A stretch of DNA of 17,304 bases from Halanaerobium sp051746665 (GCA_051746665.1 JBNJFG010000044.1:1-17304); one strand, 5' to 3'. Shown: positions 1 to 8,386, numbered from the stretch's first letter. Notes: a model not told the origin generated them from the letters alone. Made by a program: numbers and translations.

Positions 1-126
1 TTGAGACATCATTTTTTAGTGACGAAACATCAGTTTTTAAAGTTGAGACATCATTTTTTAGTGATGAAACATCAGTTTTTAAAGTTGAGACATCATTTTT
101 TAATGACGAAACATCAGTTTTTAAAG
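1..126 (-). repeat. Three tandem 42-bp units inside the coiled-coil gene
   Basis: Units begin at 1, 43 and 85, and a partial fourth begins at 127. Each unit is made of two related 21-bp halves. Units 1 and 2 differ at one base (c/t in the Ser codon) and units 1 and 3 at one base (g/a in a Leu codon). Both changes are synonymous, so the encoded 14-residue unit is identical in all three copies. The array continues past the left edge. Confidence 0.95.
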
Positions 127-202
127 TTGAGACATCTTCTTCAACACCAGATATTTCTTCCCTTATTATCTGTCTGATGCCATCTAAAAGCTCCTGATCC
201 AA
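1..202 (-). CDS. Heptad-repeat coiled-coil protein, N-terminal part (runs off the left edge)
   Basis: I do not recognise a named family. The visible 67 codons read MDQELLDGIRQIIREEISGV, then EE, then 14-residue units DVSTLKTDVSSLKN repeated three times and starting a fourth. Each unit is two heptads with Val and Leu at the hydrophobic positions, so a parallel coiled coil or fibrous stalk is expected. The start is TTG at 202, chosen because AGGTGG at 211-216 lies 8 nt upstream; a GTG at 211 in the same frame overlaps that site and is less likely. The opening resembles small Bacillota proteins that begin with a charged helix followed by a coiled coil. The gene lies 135 bp downstream of gltD on the same strand and may have its own weak promoter. 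There is no signal peptide in the visible part. The function is unknown and the C-terminal end is outside the window. Confidence 0.72.
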   Translation of the reverse strand, partial: MDQELLDGIRQIIREEISGVEEDVSTLKTDVSSLKNDVSTLKTDVSSLKNDVSTLKTDVSSLKNDVS

Positions 203-250
203 GGTTAACACCACCTATCTCTTAATAATTTCCACTAGCGGCATTTATAT

Positions 251-256
251 ATTATA
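251..256 (-). promoter_or_regulatory. Possible -10 box for the coiled-coil gene
   Basis: On the minus strand this is a perfect TATAAT, about 48 nt upstream of the TTG start. No convincing -35 hexamer lies 16-18 nt further upstream (TATTAA is the closest), and the surroundings are very AT-rich, so the match could be chance. Confidence 0.35.
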
Positions 257-290
257 GATATTGTTTTATTTAATTAATATTAACTCTTGT

Positions 291-320
291 ATTAACTATG
301 TTCAGTATATCATAGTTAAT
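291..320. other. Perfect 10-bp inverted repeat behind gltD
   Basis: The arms ATTAACTATG (291-300) and CATAGTTAAT (311-320) are exact reverse complements around a 10-nt loop, beginning 17 nt past the gltD stop. It could fold at the 3' end of the gltBD message, but no U-tract follows on the minus strand, so a standard intrinsic terminator is doubtful. It could equally be a protein-binding dyad upstream of the leftward coiled-coil gene. Confidence 0.55.
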
Positions 321-337
321 GGAGCAGATAAAGATAT

Positions 338-1810
338 TTAACTTAAATATTCATCAACTTTAATTGCAACTTTGCGTCCTTCATCAATAGCGTTAACTAC
401 CAGACTCTGACCCCGCCTCATATCACCAGCAGCGAAAACACCTTCAATGTTAGTTTTGAAATCATCGTAATCTGCTTTAACATTTGAGCGCCCATCCTGC
501 TCAAGACCGGCTGATTTAATAATGTTTTCTTCAGGTCCTAAAAAGCCCATTGCAATTAATATTAGATCAGCAGGCCAATTTTTTTCAGTATCTACCTGTT
601 TAATAGGTACAAAACGATTATTCTCATTTTTTTCCCAGTTTATTTTAACTGTTTTCACTCCATTTATAACTTTCCGGCCGTTAAGCTCTTCAGTTATTAT
701 TTTTTCTGTCATTATTAGAAATTCTCTGGGATCAGAACCAAAAACTTCTGCTGCTTCTTCCTGACCATAATCTACTTTAAGGGTTTTAGGCCATTCAGGC
801 CAGGGATTATCAGCCTGTCTTTCAGCTGGTGATTTGGGCATAATCTCAAATTGTTTTACTGTTTTTGCTCCCTGTCTGATAGCAGTTGCTACACAATCTG
901 TCCCGGTATCTCCACCACCAATCACAATTACATTTTTATCTGCAGCTGAAATATAGTCTGGATTATTATCACCCAGGATATGCTTTGTATTTGCTTTCAG
1001 ATAATCAACTGCAAAATGGACTCCTTCTGCTTTTCTACCTGGAACTTCTAAATCTCTGGCTTTAGTTGCTCCTCCTGCAATTACAACTGCATCAAAATTG
1101 CTTTTTAATTCTTCTAAACTGAGCTCACTGCCAATTTCAGTCCCGGTTATAAACTCTACCCCTTCAGCTTCCATAATATCTAAACGACGTTTCAACACCT
1201 TTTCTTTATCTAGTTTCATATTTGGAATTCCATAAACTAAAAGACCTCCAATTCTATCTTGACGCTCGTAAACTGTAACCTGATGTCCTAATTTATTTAG
1301 CTGATCTGCTGCTGCCAGTCCAGCCGGGCCAGATCCAACCACTGCTGCAGATTTTCCGGTTCTAAGCTCCGGTGGTTCTGGCTGAATCCAGCCTTCTGCA
1401 AAAGCTTTTTCTATTATCTGATATTCATTTGCTTTAATTGTTACTGCAGGATCATTCAACCCCAGTGTACAGGAACCCTCACAGGGAGCCGGACAAACTC
1501 GACCAGTAAATTCAGGAAAATTATTAGTTTTTAAAAGTCTTCTAACTGCTTCTTCCCACTTACCTTTATAAATTAAATCATTCCACTCCGGAATCAGATT
1601 ATTTACTGGACAGCCAGATACCATACCACCAATCTCCAGACCACTGTGACAGAAAGGAATTCCACATTCCATACAGCGAGCTCCCTGAATTTTAGCTGCT
1701 TTTTCATTAAATATATTTTTGAATTCTTTCCAGTCATTTATTCTTTCTTTAGGCGGTCTTTCTTTAGGGACTTCCCGCTGATATTCCATAAAACCTGTTG
1801 CTTTACCCAT
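338..1810 (-). CDS. gltD: Glutamate synthase (NADPH) small subunit
   Basis: This is the electron-input subunit of glutamate synthase: it oxidises NADPH at FAD and passes electrons through 4Fe-4S clusters to the large subunit. At 490 residues it has the usual length. The N-terminal iron-sulphur domain holds Cys46, 49, 54 and 67 and Cys106, 110 and 114. A FAD dinucleotide fold follows with GSGPAG at 159-164. The NADPH fold has GGGDTGTDC at 298-306. The C-terminal FAD contact AAGDMRRGQS begins at about 460. The ATG start follows a strong AGGAGG. The gene begins 18 nt after the gltB stop, so the two are co-transcribed and made together in the cytoplasm. Related small subunits occur alone in other oxidoreductases, but the gltB neighbour settles the assignment. 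Confidence 0.96.
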   Translation of the reverse strand: MGKATGFMEYQREVPKERPPKERINDWKEFKNIFNEKAAKIQGARCMECGIPFCHSGLEIGGMVSGCPVNNLIPEWNDLIYKGKWEEAVRRLLKTNNFPEFTGRVCPAPCEGSCTLGLNDPAVTIKANEYQIIEKAFAEGWIQPEPPELRTGKSAAVVGSGPAGLAAADQLNKLGHQVTVYERQDRIGGLLVYGIPNMKLDKEKVLKRRLDIMEAEGVEFITGTEIGSELSLEELKSNFDAVVIAGGATKARDLEVPGRKAEGVHFAVDYLKANTKHILGDNNPDYISAADKNVIVIGGGDTGTDCVATAIRQGAKTVKQFEIMPKSPAERQADNPWPEWPKTLKVDYGQEEAAEVFGSDPREFLIMTEKIITEELNGRKVINGVKTVKINWEKNENNRFVPIKQVDTEKNWPADLILIAMGFLGPEENIIKSAGLEQDGRSNVKADYDDFKTNIEGVFAAGDMRRGQSLVVNAIDEGRKVAIKVDEYLS

Positions 1811-1828
1811 TATATTTCCTCCTCTGTC

Positions 1829-4800
1829 CTAGTTACCGCTAACTCTTGCTTTATCTTGAGCGTTTTGCTCAAAAGCACTCATTAAAGCAGCTTCTTTTTC
1901 AAGACCTTGAGCTTCAAAATTAGCAATTGCTTTAATCATTCGTTGATAATCTTTAGGCATAACTCGAATAAATTTCTTTTTAGATTTCTGCCAGTTATTT
2001 AAAATTTCTGTTGCTCGCTCACTACCTGTGTATTTTAAATGTTCTTTAATCATTGTTTTAATCAGCATTTCATCTTCTGTTTCAGTTAAATAATCTAGTT
2101 CAACCATTTCACTATTTACTTTATCTTTAAAATTATTTTCTAAATCATATACATAGGCCGTTCCACCTGTCATTCCAGCCGCAAAATTGCGCCCAACCTG
2201 ACCAAGTACAACTACTTTACCACCTGTCATATACTCACAACCGTGATCTCCTAATCCCTCAACAACAGCTTTAACTCCACTGTTGCGAACACAAAAACGC
2301 TCACCTGCTTTTCCTTCTATATAGGCTTCTCCGGCTGTAGCACCAAAAAAAGCCACATTACCGATAATGATATTTTCTTCAGCCTTAAATTTAGATTCTA
2401 CTGATTTTTCAACTATGATTTTTGCCCCAGATAATCCTTTGCCCAGATAATCATTGCTGTCTCCTTTAAGTCGGAAACTGACACCTCGGGGCAGATAAGC
2501 AGCAAAACTCTGTCCTGCTGAGCCTTCAAAACTAAGCTGAATAGTATCTTCAGGCAGACCAACTGCTCCATATCGTTTAGTTATCTCACTGCCTAAAATA
2601 GTACCGACAACCCGATCTGTATTTTTTATCTTTAAATCTTTTTGAAGCTGGACCCCATTTTCTACTGCTTCTTTGCTTAGTTCAAGCAGTTCTCTTAAGT
2701 CCAGACTTTTATCTAGTCCATGATCCTGTTTCTGCTGACAGTAAACTGCCTTTTGGTGGGCAATTTCTGGCTGATATAAGATTGAAGAATAGTCAAGTCC
2801 TTTAGCCTTCCAGTGCTCTTTTTTCTTATTCTGTTTCAATTTATCAACCCTACCAACAAGCTCGTTGACTGAACGAAATCCTAAGGCTGCTAGCTCCTGG
2901 CGAAAATCTTCAGCCATAAAACGCATAAAGTTAACCACATGTTCTGGCTTACCCTGGAATTTTTTCCGAAGTTTTGGGTCCTGAGTTGCAATTCCAACAG
3001 GACATGTATTTTTGCTGCAGACTCTCATCATAACACAACCTAAAGCAACTAAAGGAGTTGTAGCAAAACCAAATTCTTCTGCTCCCAGCATTGCTGCAAC
3101 TGCTAAATCTTTTCCGGTCATTATCTTACCATCAGTCTCTAAAGTAACGCGATCTCTTAGATCATTTAAAACTAGTGTCTGATGAGTCTCAGCCAGTCCA
3201 AGCTCCCAGGGCAGTCCTGCATGTCTGATACTTGTTCTGGGAGAAGCTCCAGTACCACCATCATAGCCACTAATCAAAATTACATCTGCCTTACCTTTGG
3301 CTACCCCAGCTGCAACAGTACCAACTCCAACTTCTGATACCAATTTAACATTAATCCGGGCCTCACGATTTGCATTTTTTAAATCATGAATCAGCTGAGC
3401 TAAGTCTTCAATTGAATAGATATCATGGTGAGGTGGTGGTGAAATAAGTCCTACCCCGGGTGTTGTACCCCGGGTTTCAGCAATCCAGGGATATACTTTT
3501 TTCCCAGGAAGCTGTCCCCCTTCTCCTGGTTTTGCTCCCTGAGCCATCTTTATTTGAATTTCCTTTGCATTAACCAGATAATGTGAATTAACTCCAAAGC
3601 GGCCGGAGGCAACCTGTTTAATAGCACTGCTGCGTAAATCTCCATCTGCATCTGGAGTAAAACGTTCTGGATTTTCTCCACCTTCTCCGGTATTGCTTTT
3701 ACCTCCAATTCTATTCATTGCAATTGCTAAAGATTCATGGGCCTCCTGACTGATCGATCCATAAGACATCGCCCCTGTTTTAAACCTCTTCATTATTTTT
3801 TCAGCTGACTCGACTTCCGCTAAAGGAATAGGCTCCGGCTGGTATTCTGGTTCTAAAAGTCCGCGCAGAGTCAGCATTTTTGAACTTTGATCGTTTATTT
3901 TTTCACTATATTTTTTAAATAAATCATAATTATTTTCTCTTACTGCCCGCTGCAGCAGATAAATTGTTTCTGGATCATAAAGATGTTCTTCTCCATCTTT
4001 TCTCCAGCTAAAACTACCACCAGAATCAAGTGTTTCTTTTTCTACTTTAATTCCTTTAAATGCATTATCATGCCTCATAATACTTTCTTTTTCAATTTCA
4101 GCTATTCCAATCCCACCAATTCTTGAAGCTGTACGGCAAAAATATTTATCAATAACTGACTCCGAAATTCCAATTGCTTCGAAAATTTGGGCTCCCCTAT
4201 AACTTTGAACTGTAGAGATTCCCATCTTAGCCATAACTTTAACAACACCTTTAACTGCTGCCTTAATATATTGCTCAACTGCCTGTTCTTTACTTAATTG
4301 TAGATGCTCTTCTGCTACCAACTGCTCAAGAGTTGCATAGGCAAGATAAGGATTTACTGCATCCAGACCGTAGCCAATTAAAACTGAAAAATGATGGACT
4401 TCTCTTGGCTCACCAGATTCTAAAATTATGCTAACTCTGGTTCTTAAACTTTTTTTAATTAAATTATGATGAAGTCCACTTACTGCTAATAATGCTGGTA
4501 CTGCAGCTTTTTTACTATTAACACCACGATCAGAAAGTATTAAAATATTTACTCCTTTAGTTATTAATTCTTCTGCCTCAGCAAATAATTCGTCCATTCT
4601 TGCTGCCAGACTTCCACTTTCTTCTTTATTAAAGGTAATATCCAACACAGCTGTTTTAAAACCAGATTGATCTATATTTTTTATTAAATTTAATTCTTTA
4701 TTGCTGAGCAGAGGATGTTCTAATTCCAGCTGTCTGCAGCTTTTAGAATCAGGCTGCAGTAAATTGCCTTCTGAACCTAAAAAAGTATTTGTTGCTGTAA

Positions 4801-6460
4801 TTAATTTTTCCCTTATTGAATCAATCGGGGGATTGGTTACCTGAGCAAAACGCTGCTTAAAATAATTATATAAAAGCTGTGGTTGATCAGATAAAACTGC
4901 CAGTGAGGCATCATTACCCATTGAACCAATTGGGTCAACTCCATCTCGGGCCATCGGAATTAAAATCTTCTGTAAATTTTCATAACTGTAACCAAAACTT
5001 TTCTGTATTTTAACAAGTTCAGAAGACTGCATCTTTTCAGCAGCTAAATTTATATTTTCAGCTTCAGCAGGATCTGCTTGAATATTGGCTGAATCAACTT
5101 TTAAATCTTCCAGACTTATCAGCTCTTTTTCCAGCCACTTTCCATAAGGCTCAGCTGCAGCAATATCTGCCTTTAGTTCCTCATCATTAATAATTCTCCC
5201 TTTATCTGTATCTAAAAGCAGCATCTTACCAGGTTCTAGACGCTGTTTGCTAATAACTTTTGCTTCCGGCAGTTCTAAAACTCCAACTTCGGAAGAAAGA
5301 ATCAATAAATCATCTTCAGTTATATAATATCTTGAGGGTCTTAAACCATTTCGATCCAGTACTGCTCCAACCTGAGTTCCATCAGTAAAGGCCATCGCAG
5401 CTGGACCATCCCAGGCCTCCATTAAAGTACTGTGATAATGATAAAAATCACGTTTTTTCTTTTCCATCTGCTGATTATGTTCCCATGGTTCTGGAATCAT
5501 CATCATCATTGAATGGGCCAGTGTACGACCTGTTAATGCTAAAAATTCTAATACATTATCAAAACGAGCTGAATCACTGCCTTCAGGAGCTATTACCGGC
5601 AGCAGTTCTTTTAAATCATCGCTGAAAATATCACTCTCAAAAATTCCCTCTCTGGCCCGCATCCAATTTTGATTGCCCAGCATAGTATTGATCTCACCAT
5701 TGTGAATCAGATAGCGATTTGGATGAGCTCTTTCCCAGCTTGGAAAAGTATTGGTGCTGAAACGGGAATGAACAAGAGCAATTGCTGTTTCTATCTCTGG
5801 TTCACTTAAATCAAGAAAAAACCCTTCTAACTGTTCAGGTGTGAGCATTCCTTTATAGACTAAAGTTTGACTGGAAAGTGAAGCAAAATACAGCTCTCCC
5901 TGATGTTCAGAATTACGTATTTTATTTTCTATTTTTTTACGAATTAAATATAATTTGCGTTCAAAATCTATTCCCTGCTCTACTTCTTTAGACTTCTTAA
6001 TAAAAATTTGTGAAAAATAAGGCATAACCTCTAAAGCTGAGTTCCCGATCCCAGCTGGATTAACAGGAACTTCTCTCCAGCCTAAAATTTGCTGACCTTC
6101 ACTTTCTACAACAGTTTTCACAATATTTTTAACTGCTTTTCTTTTATCTTTTTCTCTGGGCAGAAAAATCATTCCTGCTCCATAATCTCCTTTATTTGGG
6201 ATGAGTATTCCTTCTGACTTCATTTTCTTTCTTAAAAAGCTGTCAGGAAGCTGAATAAGAATACCAGAACCATCACCAGTATTATCTTCACTACCACTAG
6301 CTCCCCTGTGGCTTAAATTAACAAGAACTTCTAAGGCCTGCTCTATAATCTGATGAGACTTTTTCCCTTTAATATGGCTTACAAAACCCATGCCACAGGC
6401 ATCATGTTCAAATTCTGGACTATATAATCCCTGCTTTTCCGGAATCTTTGTAAAAGTCAT
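1829..6460 (-). CDS. gltB: Glutamate synthase large subunit
   Basis: This catalytic subunit converts glutamine plus 2-oxoglutarate into two glutamates, regenerating the acceptor used by GlnA. It has 1543 residues, slightly long but normal for the bacterial alpha subunit. The class II glutaminase domain is N-terminal. A 21-residue propeptide precedes Cys22 in HDACGMGFV, which becomes the N-terminal nucleophile after cleavage. A central linking domain follows. The FMN/2-oxoglutarate barrel starts near TGAMSYGSIS (Thr895). The 3Fe-4S ligands are Cys1142, Cys1148 and Cys1153. The C-terminal beta-helix is rich in glycine, with EGLGDHGCEYMTGG and GMTGGTAY. Its start follows AAGGA about 10 nt upstream. 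It is first in the leftward gltB-gltD operon, with a promoter at 6576-6604 and about 109 nt of leader. Some Bacillota call this subunit gltA. Confidence 0.97.
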   Translation of the reverse strand: MTFTKIPEKQGLYSPEFEHDACGMGFVSHIKGKKSHQIIEQALEVLVNLSHRGASGSEDNTGDGSGILIQLPDSFLRKKMKSEGILIPNKGDYGAGMIFLPREKDKRKAVKNIVKTVVESEGQQILGWREVPVNPAGIGNSALEVMPYFSQIFIKKSKEVEQGIDFERKLYLIRKKIENKIRNSEHQGELYFASLSSQTLVYKGMLTPEQLEGFFLDLSEPEIETAIALVHSRFSTNTFPSWERAHPNRYLIHNGEINTMLGNQNWMRAREGIFESDIFSDDLKELLPVIAPEGSDSARFDNVLEFLALTGRTLAHSMMMMIPEPWEHNQQMEKKKRDFYHYHSTLMEAWDGPAAMAFTDGTQVGAVLDRNGLRPSRYYITEDDLLILSSEVGVLELPEAKVISKQRLEPGKMLLLDTDKGRIINDEELKADIAAAEPYGKWLEKELISLEDLKVDSANIQADPAEAENINLAAEKMQSSELVKIQKSFGYSYENLQKILIPMARDGVDPIGSMGNDASLAVLSDQPQLLYNYFKQRFAQVTNPPIDSIREKLITATNTFLGSEGNLLQPDSKSCRQLELEHPLLSNKELNLIKNIDQSGFKTAVLDITFNKEESGSLAARMDELFAEAEELITKGVNILILSDRGVNSKKAAVPALLAVSGLHHNLIKKSLRTRVSIILESGEPREVHHFSVLIGYGLDAVNPYLAYATLEQLVAEEHLQLSKEQAVEQYIKAAVKGVVKVMAKMGISTVQSYRGAQIFEAIGISESVIDKYFCRTASRIGGIGIAEIEKESIMRHDNAFKGIKVEKETLDSGGSFSWRKDGEEHLYDPETIYLLQRAVRENNYDLFKKYSEKINDQSSKMLTLRGLLEPEYQPEPIPLAEVESAEKIMKRFKTGAMSYGSISQEAHESLAIAMNRIGGKSNTGEGGENPERFTPDADGDLRSSAIKQVASGRFGVNSHYLVNAKEIQIKMAQGAKPGEGGQLPGKKVYPWIAETRGTTPGVGLISPPPHHDIYSIEDLAQLIHDLKNANREARINVKLVSEVGVGTVAAGVAKGKADVILISGYDGGTGASPRTSIRHAGLPWELGLAETHQTLVLNDLRDRVTLETDGKIMTGKDLAVAAMLGAEEFGFATTPLVALGCVMMRVCSKNTCPVGIATQDPKLRKKFQGKPEHVVNFMRFMAEDFRQELAALGFRSVNELVGRVDKLKQNKKKEHWKAKGLDYSSILYQPEIAHQKAVYCQQKQDHGLDKSLDLRELLELSKEAVENGVQLQKDLKIKNTDRVVGTILGSEITKRYGAVGLPEDTIQLSFEGSAGQSFAAYLPRGVSFRLKGDSNDYLGKGLSGAKIIVEKSVESKFKAEENIIIGNVAFFGATAGEAYIEGKAGERFCVRNSGVKAVVEGLGDHGCEYMTGGKVVVLGQVGRNFAAGMTGGTAYVYDLENNFKDKVNSEMVELDYLTETEDEMLIKTMIKEHLKYTGSERATEILNNWQKSKKKFIRVMPKDYQRMIKAIANFEAQGLEKEAALMSAFEQNAQDKARVSGN

Positions 6461-6575
6461 AATTAATCATTCCTTCTTTTTTAGATTAGTTTACACTTAA
6501 TTGATTTTGTATTAGATACCTTAAAACTATTTTTATACCCGATCCATACATATATATAGAAAAGGTGTATTACTT

Positions 6576-6604
6576 AGTATAAAGTTAAAGATTCTTAGTG
6601 TAAA
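6576..6604 (-). promoter_or_regulatory. gltBD promoter
   Basis: On the minus strand, TTTACA (6599-6604) and TATACT (6576-6581) are separated by exactly 17 nt, close to the housekeeping sigma consensus. The predicted start of transcription is near 6569, giving a leader of about 109 nt. Dyad site 1 lies just upstream of it. Confidence 0.68.
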
Positions 6605-6621
6605 TAGATTTAAGAATTTCT

Positions 6622-6639
6622 ATACTTGTATACAGGTAT
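6622..6639. promoter_or_regulatory. Nitrogen-locus dyad, site 1 (gltB side)
   Basis: The sequence ATACTTGTATACAGGTAT is an 18-bp inverted repeat with a single mismatched pair and the core TGTATACA. Its centre lies about 61 bp upstream of the predicted gltB start, and a 17-bp gap separates it from the gltB -35. It matches the sites at 6683-6700 and 9174-9191. I infer a binding site for an unidentified regulator. Confidence 0.55.
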
Positions 6640-6682
6640 TATATTAAAAAAGAATAAAAAGCTGTGTAATAGTTGATCCATA

Positions 6683-6700
6683 ATATCTGTATACATGGAT
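6683..6700. promoter_or_regulatory. Nitrogen-locus dyad, site 2 (glnA side)
   Basis: ATATCTGTATACATGGAT shares the TGTATACA core and the flanking AT at both ends with the other two sites, but is less symmetric outside the core. It lies about 86 bp upstream of the glnA -35, further away than the other sites are from their promoters. It could act at glnA, or with site 1, or at a minor promoter using the TATAAT at 6712-6717. Confidence 0.45.
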
Positions 6701-6786
6701 TAAAAAAAGCCTATAATTTAAAATTCCACAGTGATATCCTTGATACAACAGTCATCATCGGTGTTTTTATATGTTTTTTAAGACAG

Positions 6787-6815
6787 TTGACCTTAATTTG
6801 AAAAAGGATTATACT
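6787..6815 (+). promoter_or_regulatory. glnA promoter
   Basis: TTGACC (6787-6792) and TATACT (6810-6815) are separated by 17 nt, a good housekeeping sigma match. Transcription should begin near 6822, leaving a leader of about 85 nt. Confidence 0.68.
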
Positions 6816-6866
6816 GAAATCAGAAATTAGAAATGGAAATTGGAAATGAAATTTAACTTTAAATTT
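6816..6866 (+). repeat. GAAAT repeats and AT dyad in the glnA leader
   Basis: GAAAT occurs six times, starting at 6816, 6823, 6830, 6836, 6843 and 6848, at 5-7 nt spacing. The last one runs into the dyad AAATTTAACTTTAAATTT (6849-6866), whose 8-bp arms flank CT. It lies in the untranslated leader if the promoter call is right. No known riboswitch was recognised. Confidence 0.6.
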
Positions 6867-6906
6867 ACAAATCAAGATTTTATGAAAAATTATTAGGAGA
6901 GTGATT

Positions 6907-8244
6907 ATGATGTCAAAGTATAGTAAAGAAGATATTTTAAAGATGGCAGAAGAAAAGAATGTTAGGTTTATCAGAATGCAGTTTACTGATATTCTGGGAA
7001 TAGTTAAAAATGTTGCAATCACATTTAAGCAGCTAGAAGATGCCCTAGACAACAAAATTATGTTTGATGGTTCTTCCATTGATGGCTTTACCAGAATTCA
7101 GGAATCTGATATGTATTTAAGACCAGATTATGATACTTTTACAATTTTTCCATGGCGTCCAGAAGAAGGTGGAGCTGTTGCTCGTTTAATCTGTGATGTC
7201 TACAAACCAGATGGAGAGCCTTTTTCCGGGGGACCTCGTAATGTATTAAAGAAAGCATTAGAAGAAGCTGAGGAAATGGGATATGAAATGAATGTAGGAC
7301 CTGAACCAGAATTCTTCCTTTTCCAGTTAGATGAAAAAGGTGATGCTACTACAAAAACTCATGATAATGGTGGTTATTTCGATTTAGGACCAATTGATAA
7401 AGGCATCAACGCCCGCCGCAGTATTGTTCTGGCTTTAGAAGAAATGGGTTTTGAAGTTGAAGCATCTCACCATGAGGTAGCTCCGGGCCAGCATGAAATT
7501 GATTTTAAATATGCTCCAGCTTTAGAAACCGCTGATAATATAGCCACTTTTAAGTTTGTTACAAAATCTATTGCTCATGAACACGGTCTTCATGCAACAT
7601 TTATGCCTAAACCTATTTTTGGAGAAAATGGATCTGGAATGCATGTCCATCAATCATTATTTAAGGATGGAGAAAATGTATTTTATGATGAAGATGACCG
7701 TCTAGGTTTAAGCAAAACTGCTTATTATTATATCGGAGGTTTATTAAAACATGCTAGAGCAATAACAGCTATTACTAATCCTTCAGTTAATTCATATAAA
7801 CGTCTGGTTCCCGGCTATGAAGCCCCAGTTTATGTAGCCTGGTCTAGTGCAAATAGAAGTGCCCTGATCAGAATTCCAGCTGCTCGTGGTGCAGGTACAA
7901 GATTAGAATTAAGAAATCCCGATCCCAGTGCTAACCCCTATCTGGCAATTGCAGTAATGTTAAAAGCAGGTCTGGATGGAATTAAAAATAAGATTGAACC
8001 ACCTGAAGAAGTTTTGGAAAATATTTATGAAATGTCTGCAGCTACAAAAGCAGAAAAAAATATTGAAAGTCTGCCAGCAAATATTGATGAAGCTGTTAAT
8101 CTGCTATTAAAAGATGATGTAATTACTAGTGTATTAGGTGAACATGTTTTAGAACACTTTGCTGCTGCTAAAAAGGTCGAATGGGATGAGTATAGAACCC
8201 AGGTTAGTCAGTGGGAATTAGATAAATATCTTTCTACTTTTTAA
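6907..8244 (+). CDS. glnA: Glutamine synthetase type I (GSI-alpha)
   Basis: This cytoplasmic dodecamer makes glutamine from glutamate, ammonia and ATP. I start it at ATG 6907 (445 residues), because AGGAG at 6895-6899 is 7 nt upstream; the GTG at 6901 is only 1 nt from it. Visible motifs are MFDGSS (52-57), the metal-site stretch GPEPEF (131-136), ASHHEVAPGQHEID (186-199), the ATP-binding NGSGMH (241-246), the substrate flap GYEAP with Glu305, and the arginine cluster NRSALIRIP (317-325). Arg63 in GFTRI matches the feedback-inhibition arginine of the Bacillus enzyme. The adenylylation segment of the beta type is absent, so control is expected by feedback or protein partners rather than AMP addition. 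It is divergent from gltBD and followed by nadE. Confidence 0.97.
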   Translation: MMSKYSKEDILKMAEEKNVRFIRMQFTDILGIVKNVAITFKQLEDALDNKIMFDGSSIDGFTRIQESDMYLRPDYDTFTIFPWRPEEGGAVARLICDVYKPDGEPFSGGPRNVLKKALEEAEEMGYEMNVGPEPEFFLFQLDEKGDATTKTHDNGGYFDLGPIDKGINARRSIVLALEEMGFEVEASHHEVAPGQHEIDFKYAPALETADNIATFKFVTKSIAHEHGLHATFMPKPIFGENGSGMHVHQSLFKDGENVFYDEDDRLGLSKTAYYYIGGLLKHARAITAITNPSVNSYKRLVPGYEAPVYVAWSSANRSALIRIPAARGAGTRLELRNPDPSANPYLAIAVMLKAGLDGIKNKIEPPEEVLENIYEMSAATKAEKNIESLPANIDEAVNLLLKDDVITSVLGEHVLEHFAAAKKVEWDEYRTQVSQWELDKYLSTF

Positions 8245-8281
8245 AAAGTGATAAGCTAGAAGTATAACCCCCTATAATGAC

Positions 8282-8330
8282 ACCTCCCAGTTGAATATTT
8301 CTGGGAGGTTCATGCTTTTATAACATTTTT
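8282..8330 (+). terminator. Hairpin after glnA, probable (leaky) terminator
   Basis: ACCTCCCAG (8282-8290) and CTGGGAGGT (8301-8309) form a perfect 9-bp stem with a 10-nt loop. The tail is an interrupted T-rich run ending with TTTTTT near 8330, not a clean U-tract, so partial read-through into nadE is likely. Confidence 0.6.
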
Positions 8331-8386
8331 TATTAAAGATGATTAAAATAATAATTTAGATAATTTATAAATATGAGGTGTTAATT

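Larger units (their letters stand above)
6461..6906. other. Divergent gltB/glnA control region
   Basis: This is the only stretch above 300 bases without a gene. From left to right it holds the gltB leader, the gltB promoter (6576-6604), two 18-bp dyads (6622-6639 and 6683-6700, centres 61 bp apart), the glnA promoter (6787-6815), and a GAAAT-rich glnA leader ending at an AGGAG at 6895-6899. No GlnR/TnrA box (TGTNA-N7-TNACA) was found on reading every TGT in it. A TATAAT also occurs at 6712-6717 without a good -35. An open frame on the minus strand over 6711-7079 looks like a shadow and is not reported as a gene. Confidence 0.8.

Noticed and set aside
1..130. Regular repeats resembling a CRISPR array
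   Set aside because: The 42-bp units are contiguous with no spacers, are made of two 21-bp halves, and encode an in-frame heptad repeat with synonymous differences.
522..764. Plus-strand open frame of 80 codons
   Set aside because: It lies entirely antisense inside gltD, which is well supported; no ribosome site or family resemblance.
1646..1885. Plus-strand open frame of 79 codons over the gltB/gltD junction
   Set aside because: Antisense to two confirmed genes and without recognisable features.
6901..6906. GTG start for glnA
   Set aside because: Only 1 nt after AGGAG; ATG 6907 has proper spacing and matches the family N-terminus.
6461..6906. GlnR/TnrA box in the gltB/glnA region
   Set aside because: Every TGT was checked for TGTNA-N7-TNACA and none fits.
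6711..7079. Minus-strand open frame of 122 codons
   Set aside because: It overlaps the start of glnA antisense and the glnA promoter; low-complexity hydrophobic composition of a shadow frame.
8378..8386. GTG start for nadE
   Set aside because: The GTG is part of the GAGGTG ribosome site; ATG 8387 is correctly spaced.
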